A stretch of 64,000 nt of DNA from Ganoderma boninense (lineage: Eukaryota; Basidiomycota; Agaricomycetes; Polyporales; Polyporaceae). Made by a program: the position numbers and the translations under genes. Where the stretch lies: positions 1,471,498 to 1,535,497 of the forward strand of contig CM035304.1 in NCBI GenBank assembly GCA_002900995.3. The letters are read 5' to 3'. Below are positions 57,445-64,000 of the stretch, in pieces. Position 1 is the first letter of the stretch. Each line of letters starts with the position of its first letter. Below the pieces are notes generated by a model. That model was not told the origin of the DNA, searched no databases, and saw only the letters and a program-made list of their open reading frames with translations.

Positions 57445-59430
57445 ATGATCAAAAGAATGGCCTCCAAACTACACATCGGGCACCACAGGGTGATCGACTC
57501 GTCCGACTCCTCTTCCGCCGCCTCCTCGTCCTACACTTCCGCCCAAACCCTCTCCACCCTCTCGCTCTCGCTCGAGCACCGCGCGTCCATCTCGACCGAG
57601 CGCACGTCGCTGCACGAATGGGTCAAGACTCAGAACGAGGTGCTCCAGCAAGCGCAGCGGCCAATGCAGACGGAGGAGGCCGCACTCCAGGCACGGAGGA
57701 CCAAGGGGTCCTACCGTCTCACAGATTTTATCATCCAGCGGACTCTTGGGACCGGCAGCTTCGGCAGGGTCCACCTTGGTGAGTTTTTCTTACTTGGTGT
57801 CAACATTCTGGACTGCTTGCCCGTTTCCCCCTCTTCCGTCCTGTTCCCCTCGTTTGGGTCAGAGTGACCTTCGCGAGGTTGTGGCGATGGGCCTGCTCCA
57901 TGTGTCTGCGAGCATTGCTCCTCATCTCTCGCTGTGCTTCTGAGCATCTTGTGGGTTCCCTTGTTCTCCCCTCTCCCACGCGCGACCACTGTCTACCGAT
58001 CACAAGAACGTATTCGATATGTATTGTTGCGTTACCCGTGATTCGCGCGGCGTAGAGGTCTGAGCCTACGTTGGCTCCGATGGGGGCCCGGTCGGGGTCG
58101 CTTAGTGTCTCGAGAGATGACAGCTCCGTCCGTTTACGTGGTTCAATGCGCCACGCTATCTTCGCCGGCCGGCTGTAACTGACATCTGTCTGTCTTCGTG
58201 GGATGGTTTGATTGCCTGTGAACGTTCTCCGCGATGGCGGAGGCCGCGCGCGCCACCCTCGCGGGGACATCCCCCTCACGTTCGAAGCACCAAGTTTCCT
58301 TCGCGGCCCGTTTCGGTGACTGACATCGCTCGCAGTTCGCAGCAAGCACAATCTGCGTTTCTACGCAGTAAAAGTCCTTGGGAAGGAGAAGATCGTGCGC
58401 ATGAAGCAGGAATCGCACACACGCAACGAACAGTTGATTCTGCAGGCGGTGCAACATCCGTTCATCATCAACCTGTGGGGCACGTTCCAGGATACTGCGA
58501 ATCTCTATATGGTCATGGACTTCGTACCTGGTGGGGAACTCTTCACATTACTCCGGAGGTCAAATGTGAGCTATTTCCCCCACTCGCGCGCATGGTGCTC
58601 GTCTCATATTCAATTTCAGCGCTTCCCGGATCCAGTCGCCAAATTCTACGCAGCCGAGGTCGCCCTCGCGCTCAACTACCTCCACTCAAAAGACATCATC
58701 TATCGAGATCTCAAACCCGAAAACATTCTCCTCAACTACGACGGTCACATCAAGATCGCAGATTTTGGCTTTGCGAAGCACTGCACGACGACGGTCTGGA
58801 CGCTGTGCGGCACCCCTGACTACCTCGCGCCCGAGGTAAGCTCCCATGGCGACATTCTCGCATCTGCATCCGCTCCCCGCTTACCCCTTCCCTCCGCAGA
58901 TCATCGGGAACGTGCGGTACAACAAGAGCGTGGATTGGTATGCGCTCGGGGTGCTCATCTTCGAGATGCTCTCGGGGCTGCCACCGTTCCACGAGCCCGA
59001 CATCTCGCCGGTCGTACTGTACGAGAAGATCGCGCAGGGCCCCGCGTGCATAAAATGGCCCGCGTTCAACACGAACGCGACGGACCTGATCCTCAAGTTC
59101 ATGGAGCGCGACCCGTCGAAGCGGTTCGGGAACCTCGCGCACGGCGCGGGCGATGTCTTCGCGCACCCGTGGTTCGCGGAGGTCGACTGGAAGAAGCTGC
59201 TGAACAGGGAGATCACGGCGCCGTACCTCCCCAAGATCGCAAACGATGGCGATGCCAGCGCGTGAGTGGAGCTCCCTCCATCTTTTTCTGCGCTCGGGTG
59301 CTGACTGTATGCGCGTCACGGATGCAGCTTCGAGCGGTACCCGGAAGACAGCGCGTCAGCGCGGTATGGGGAGACCACCGTAGACCCCTACGGGGACCGC
59401 TTCCCGGACTTTGAGTATACCAGCTCATGA
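57445..59430 (+). CDS. cAMP-dependent protein kinase catalytic subunit
   Basis: AGC-family Ser/Thr kinase of the PKA type, the effector of cAMP signalling in growth and development. Exons 57445-57778, 58336-58565, 58620-58835, 58900-59261, 59328-59430; 414 residues, all phases fit. Glycine loop [10 protein letters not shown] (about 101), ATP-binding Lys in 'FYAVKVL' (about 123), 'YRDLKPEN' (about 217), 'DFGFAK' (about 235), activation loop '[14 protein letters not shown]' with the phosphorylatable Thr, '[12 protein letters not shown]', and a C-terminal 'FPDFEYTSS' carrying the PKA-type F-x-x-F end. A Ser/Thr-rich N-terminal extension of about 90 residues precedes the kinase domain. Intron 1 (557 nt) is long. 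ATG 57445 or 57457 could be the start. No regulatory-subunit gene lies in the window. Confidence 0.93.
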
Positions 59431-60229
59431 CCTTGACCGCTGCACAAGCCATGGGACGCTCTAGCTACTCTGTGTGCATGTTTGTATTCTTCGGGCCGGG
59501 CTGTGTGCTGGGTGCACAGACGTCCATGGACTCGGTTCTGTGTATATAATATGTGTTGTAGTTGTCGTTGTCGTCACCACCATCGTCTTCGCTTCATCAC
59601 TGCGGTGAGCCATAGTACATATTCGCGTCCCTATGTGTTGTTGTTTAATGCAGTCGCATCTGCGTGATGGATGCCATTTCCGCTCGATTCAGACTCGCCT
59701 CTGAACGTGGCGTCTGACTGCTTGTTGTGTTCCGATGGGCGTTATTCATCCTTCTACGGGGGATGCAAGGATTGGCGGTGAAGTATGTCATGTCAACCTC
59801 TGTTGGGGGCGTCAGCCTTGGCATTGTGGCTGTGCACAGCATAGGCGTTGAATGACGGATTGGGCAAGCTTCCCAAACAAGGGTCAACAACATTCGCACG
59901 GTTGTGGCCAGCTACTGGATACGTCATGATCAAAAGCTAGGGCTAACCGTCTTCCAACCACACTCGGCGCGTCAACACAATCCTCTGTATGTTAGTTCTA
60001 CTCTCAGATTATGAACTAATGGTCCTTATGGCCCCTTCTAGCGCATAATCAGTCGTCCTTCCGAGTCGTCCCATATCACAGCGCCTTTGTCAGCCAACAT
60101 TAATTCAATTGCAGCCCAAAACTCGGGATCACCATATCCACCGAGCTTGCTTCAAACGTCTTGCCCAGGTATTTTCATCCCTCAACTGGGATCATATAGT
60201 ACCAAACTGAAAGGACACTTCGAAGTATA
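59431..60229. other. Intergenic, no gene seen
   Basis: About 800 bp after the kinase gene; short frames only. Holds the kinase 3' UTR and the promoter of the F-box gene at 60230. Confidence 0.5.
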
Positions 60230-61916
60230 ATGTCGCCTCAAACTAAGGCGCTACTTTGCCAAGAAATTCTTTTCGAGATATTCGAATACCTTTCGCCAGG
60301 GAGTCCAGATGCCCAGGCTTTCCCGAGGGATAGAGCTGTCAGGCGTGAAGCGCAACGCTCGTTAGCACGGCTTGCTCGCGTCTGCAGCGCTTTCTCTGTG
60401 CCCGCATTGAACGTGCTTTGGAGGGTTACCGATGATCTGATCCATCTGCTGGCCATCCTGCCGTCCTTCAAACTGGTTCGACACAAGACTTATGTGAGCT
60501 GTATTTTCTAGATCAGTGCAATTGATGTCATAATGACCTGTTTGAAAGGCCCTCACCCGAAACCCCATTGATGCTGAATGGGAGCATTTTCTCGAACACG
60601 CGCAACGTGTCCGAGAACTCCATACGGACACCAAGAAAACCATTTCTCCCTCCGTCTGGACGTTCCTCAGCAGGCGACTTCCCCAAGGACAGGGTTTGCT
60701 ACCTCGACTCCGTCGCCTAGACGCCTTTGATGTCGCCTCCTCGGAGCATGGCCGCATCTTCCTTCTCTCGCCGACGATCCGGCACCTCACCATGAACTGG
60801 CACCTCTCTCAGTTGGACGAGGGTCATCTCATCACCCACTCTGCAATCGAAATCGCCCAGCAAATGACAATCCCCTATCTTGAGAGCTTGCGAGTGGCGC
60901 GCATGGACAGCTTCAACGGCGCCACCGTCGAGCTGTTCCCTTACGCAAGACTCGGCCACCTTCACACGCTGGAGATAGCCCACATGATCTGCGTCGACCG
61001 CCTACTACTGAACGCTCTGCTAGAATTTCCCCGGCTCCGAAAAATGACGCTGGCCATCGGCAAGCTCGAGCTCGGCCCCAAACCCCAACTCAGCCCAGGC
61101 TTCCACGGGCTGCGGGACCTCCGCCTGATCTCGCGCCCGCGTGGTCTCAGCGAGTTCCTCCAGCTCACCAATCCGCAACAGCTCGAGTCGCTCGCGCTCC
61201 AAATCAGCGACTGGTTCCGCGACGCGGACGAGAACGTCCCCTTCGTCATCGCCGCGCTCTCCAAGATCACGCCCTCGGTCCGGCGGCTCGAGCTGCGCAT
61301 CGAGGACACGATCTTCGCGGAGCTCCCGCGCTTCACGGACCTGCTCGCGCCCGCGCTCCCGCTCGAGCACCTCACGCACGTCGCGGTGCGGCTCGACCGG
61401 CTCGCGTACGACCTCCCGATCGACAACTTCGAGCTGCTGCGCCTCGCGCAGGCGTGGCCGCGCCTGCGCGAGTTCGCGTTCGACGTCGTGCGCGTCGAGG
61501 AGGACGCGGACCCGCTCGACTGCTACGACCTGCCCGGGCTCGACGCGCTCGTGCGCTTCGCGCAGGCGCACCCGCTCCTCGTCCGCCTCACGTTCCCGTA
61601 CGTCCACCTGCCGTTCCCCGGGAACCCCTACAAGAGCGTCGCGGCGGAGCTCGACGCCGTCCCGCTCCTCAACCACGGCCTGCAGGTGCTGCGCGTGGCG
61701 ATCGTCGAGAGCGCGGGCGTGCCGGTGCTGCGCAGGCTCGCGATGGCGCTCGACCGCCTGTTTCCGAACCTCGACCTGTCGGACGTGGGGTACGAGGACC
61801 ACATCTCGGTCGAGTATTACGAGCATTGGTGCGATGTGGAGCAGCTCCTGGCGACGCTGCAGGCGGGGAGGACTGGGAACCACCGGACGCCGCCGCTCGG
61901 CTCCGGCTCGCCTTAG
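60230..61916 (+). CDS. Type I F-box/LRR-like protein, intact
   Basis: Exons 60230-60493 and 60549-61916 with a 55-nt phase-0 intron; 543 residues. Start MSPQTKALLCQEILFEIFEY, then 'LSPGSPD', 'CSAFSVPALNVLWRVTDDL' and 'LLAILPSFKLV'. Exon 2 opens 'ALTRNPIDAEWEHFLEHAQR'. Leucine-rich body: 'LLNALLEFPRLRKMTLAI', 'RDLRLISRPRGLSEFLQL'; C-terminus 'LLRLAQAWPRLREFAFDV', 'DALVRFAQAHPLLVRLTFPY', 'MALDRLFPNLDLSDV'. The 3' third is markedly richer in G+C than the 5' third. Unlike the copy at 1352, no intron separates ATG TCG from the rest. Best intact match to the broken gene at 54958-56639. Predicted SCF adaptor. Confidence 0.85.
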
Positions 61917-62280
61917 AAGATATGAATGAAGTGTGTTGCTCTTCTCTGTGTTTGTCGACTACGCTAACCTTTGTTGTCTCGGTTTCCTACGCAGCTGCTC
62001 GACTCCTGCCCATTCGCGTCGTGTAACCCACACCCATCAAGAGCAAATACACGTGCTTTGTAGAGAAGTGGGGGGTTCCGCGGCAGATAGCCAGTCAGAT
62101 CCGTGACTTGGTCTGTCATGGCTGTGGGGTCGCGGACGGCGAGACTCGAATGCTACACATATGATTATATTAGGGAAACATCGGGGATTACAAGGTGCCT
62201 ATAATACGTTCAGAATATGGGATAATTACGACTACAGTATGCATCGTAAAGAGTCGTACACTATCTAGAGCCATTCACAC
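61917..62280. other. Intergenic between convergent genes
   Basis: 364 bp; 3' UTRs of the flanking genes, nothing else seen. Confidence 0.5.
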
Positions 62281-63370
62281 TCAGGCTCCGCGAACAGCGA
62301 GCATAGGCTGCAAGCTTCCGCGGGAAACGCGCCTGACGTCGACAAGGATCACGTCCTCGAAGGGTACCCGTCGACCGCTAGACGACCTAAGAGGCCTCCC
62401 GGCCTCTTCGAGCGCATCCTGTGCCAACTATGAGCACGGACAAAATTTGCGGATGGAGAAGCGGTACAGGATCCAGACGAGCACTCACCAAAAGGCGCCT
62501 GAGCTCCTCCGCGATCGACTGCGCCAGCTGGCCGCGCATGATGGGCCGGCCGTACCGCTGCAGGTTGTACTGTCGTGCCCTGTAGTATTCCGCCACCGAA
62601 GCCTCGTCCTGGAGCTGTGTGTGCACACGGGATCAGCCTCGGCTGAGAATGCTATGATTGTGATAGGTGATCGGGACTCGACACGCACATTGAAGCGGAT
62701 GGTCGCCTTCTCCTGCGTAGCGAGCTCCCCGCCGCTGTACGCCGGCACCTCGAGGTCTGGAACACGCCCGCTTTCGGCCGCGGTCATGGGGACGTTGAAG
62801 ATGACGAGACACTCGTCGACTGGGATCGCGCCCCTGCGGTACGGGATCTGGGGAAGGGGCTGCAGAGGCGCGGTGGCGGGGCCGGCCGCGGGCTGGCTAG
62901 AAGACTGTGCGGGAGCCTAAAGCGCATGTCTATCAGGACAAGAGGCTGAAGGAGAAAAGCGTGACCAGTGGAGAGGCTTACGTGGTTCTGGGCGGAGGGT
63001 GCGCTCGATGATGCGGCCAGCCAGGTGCCGTTGGGATGCTTCCTGTAGCATGGATGCTGGTTGTTCGGGAGGTACGCGGTGCTCCCTGCGGGGACTGTGT
63101 GGCCGATCTGGGGTGTATTGGTCAGAATTCGTGTTGCGAACTGTATGGAGCAATACCATTACCTGCAGGTACGCATTGGTCATGCCGCTGGTCGTCCAGT
63201 TACACCACCTTCCATCTGCGCATTTCAGGAGGACCCTCTCCGATGGGGAGACAATTAGGCTGTTAGTAGGCAGCTGCTCGAGAAGCTGAATGGTGGCAGT
63301 TAGACACTGTATTATTTGCTCTCGAAAAGGGCATGCGTACCTGAGTTTCAGTGAGTACGGATGAGTTCAT
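62281..63370 (-). CDS. Hypothetical protein, six exons, all introns phase 0
   Basis: Exons 63370-63341, 63285-63163, 63107-62982, 62916-62689, 62614-62489, 62427-62281 total 780 nt = 259 residues; every exon is a multiple of three. N-terminal part: MNSSVLTETQ, 'LLEQLPTNSLIV', 'ERVLLKCADGRWCNWTTSGM', 'NNQHPCYRKHPNGTWLAASS' (several Cys/Trp, possibly a small structural or binding fold). Centre: Pro/Ala-rich 'PATAPLQPLPQIPYRRGAIP' then 'CLVIFNVPMTAAES', 'YSGGELATQEKATIRFN', 'EYYRARQYNLQRYGRP', C-terminus 'RVPFEDVILVDVRRVS'. I do not recognise the family. The region upstream (63425-63883) recurs at 39088-39571; the leader probably has its own intron ending in CAG at 63373-63375, just before the ATG. 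Confidence 0.65.
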
Positions 63371-63424
63371 GTCTGCAGAATAATATGAAAAGTTGGAGAG
63401 GAGTGCGAATGGCTGGTATGGTGA

Positions 63425-63883
63425 GTTTCTCGACTGGCTGGGTTATGGAATGCATCCTCGACGCAGCGAGCTCTTAAAAAGCACCACTCACCGCGAACGA
63501 TATCCATCTCCCCCCTAGCACGGTGCTGTCGCAAGACCGGAAGGGAGGTGTGCTCACCTGCTCGATGTCGAGGAAACCCCGCCTGTCTAGAGAAGAAATC
63601 TGCGAGAGCGGCATAGGCTCTAGTTGGTCCGCGGCGGGGTGGAGAAAGGAGGGGGCGTCGGGAAGAGCGACCTCGGTGGCACACAGTGATCGCACTTAGT
63701 TAACGCAGCAGTGCGCGAATGTCGTTTCAGGGACCCGATATCTGCGACCAGCCACGACGATGGAATGAGTTGCGCACTTGTAGACAGACACCATTGTGCC
63801 GTTCTCAGTTCGAATGGACGTGCATGCCCTTCATTGGTGATTGGAGCACGCCTGTGGGCATTTCGCAGGTGGATTGGGATGTG
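63425..63883 (-). repeat. Promoter/leader segment duplicated at 39088-39571
   Basis: Upstream region of the gene at 62281-63370; its reverse complement aligns over about 460 bp with 39088-39571. It contains CTCTCGCAGATTTCTTCT and TTTCCTCGACATCGA blocks and splice-like GTGAGC and GTGAGT sites, so it likely covers promoter and leader exons. The two copies are about 24 kb apart in opposite orientation. Confidence 0.7.
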
Positions 63884-64000
63884 ATGCGGGTACGTTGCGG
63901 CACAGTCAATCTGTAGAAGGGGCAAGCTGCCTTCATGCGCAAAAGCACTCGAAACTACTGATGAGGTTTGCCTCGTGTGTTTTGAACATCCTGTCACAGA

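Noticed and set aside
60962..62026. Overlapping Ser/Thr/Arg-rich frames over the F-box gene
   Set aside because: Shadows of the GC-rich 3' part of the intact gene at 60230-61916.
1..64000. CRISPR arrays, rRNA, bacterial operons, a biosynthetic cluster or a mating-type locus
   Set aside because: No regular spaced repeats, no rRNA sequence, introns throughout, and no backbone enzymes, homeodomain or pheromone-receptor genes seen.

Overview
The window reads as nuclear DNA of a basidiomycete fungus, probably an agaricomycete. Genes are split by many short GT-AG introns (mostly 50-65 nt), coding DNA is GC-rich, housekeeping genes are of fungal type (a succinate-fumarate carrier and a PKA catalytic subunit), and several proteins resemble families common in mushroom-forming fungi. 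There is no bacterial-type operon organisation, CRISPR array, rRNA or credible tRNA.

The dominant content is a cluster of 13 F-box/LRR-like genes or relics in 64 kb, in two architectures. Type I (11 copies: 1-1030, 1352-3155, 15767-17525, 18050-19961, 27674-29689, 31080-32785, 36542-38247, 39635-41295, 41683-43327, 54958-56639, 60230-61916) has a short exon with an F-box-like N-terminus, a phase-0 intron, then one long exon with leucine-rich repeats and a recurrent C-terminal block ('DDLVR.G.AWPRL...RPTL.GLV.LARRCP.L'). Type II (2 copies: 12276-13552, 20501-21810) has an 'LPNELIDRIIDYL'-like start, three exons and a tiny last exon. About half the cluster is broken, mostly by single-base frameshifts. 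Copies left of about 30 kb lie on +, most of those to the right on -.

Between the F-box genes sit four DNA transposons of different kinds: a dead Tc1/mariner copy (3384-4996) with near-perfect inverted ends; a 6.5-kb element (5152-11664) with 33-bp inverted ends, a 6-bp target duplication, a Ulp1-like cysteine protease gene and a 10-exon, about 1431-residue putative transposase with no disabling mutation visible; a PIF/Harbinger element (32986-36134, TAA duplication) with a HARBI1-type transposase and a Myb/SANT-like partner carrying an in-frame stop; and a 464-bp MITE-like element (38484-38947).

The remaining genes are the SFC1/ACR1-type mitochondrial carrier (24342-26637), the PKA-type kinase (57445-59430) and four genes of unknown function (44055-44582, 46751-49932, 51239-51771, 62281-63370). 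A 480-bp promoter/5'-leader segment of the last one is duplicated in inverted orientation at 39088-39571. Gene-poor stretches at 13.6-15.8, 21.8-24.3, 44.6-46.7 and 51.8-55.0 kb show nothing I can support. Exon boundaries were derived by hand from reading-frame continuity, splice consensus and comparison among paralogues in the window; no database search was possible.
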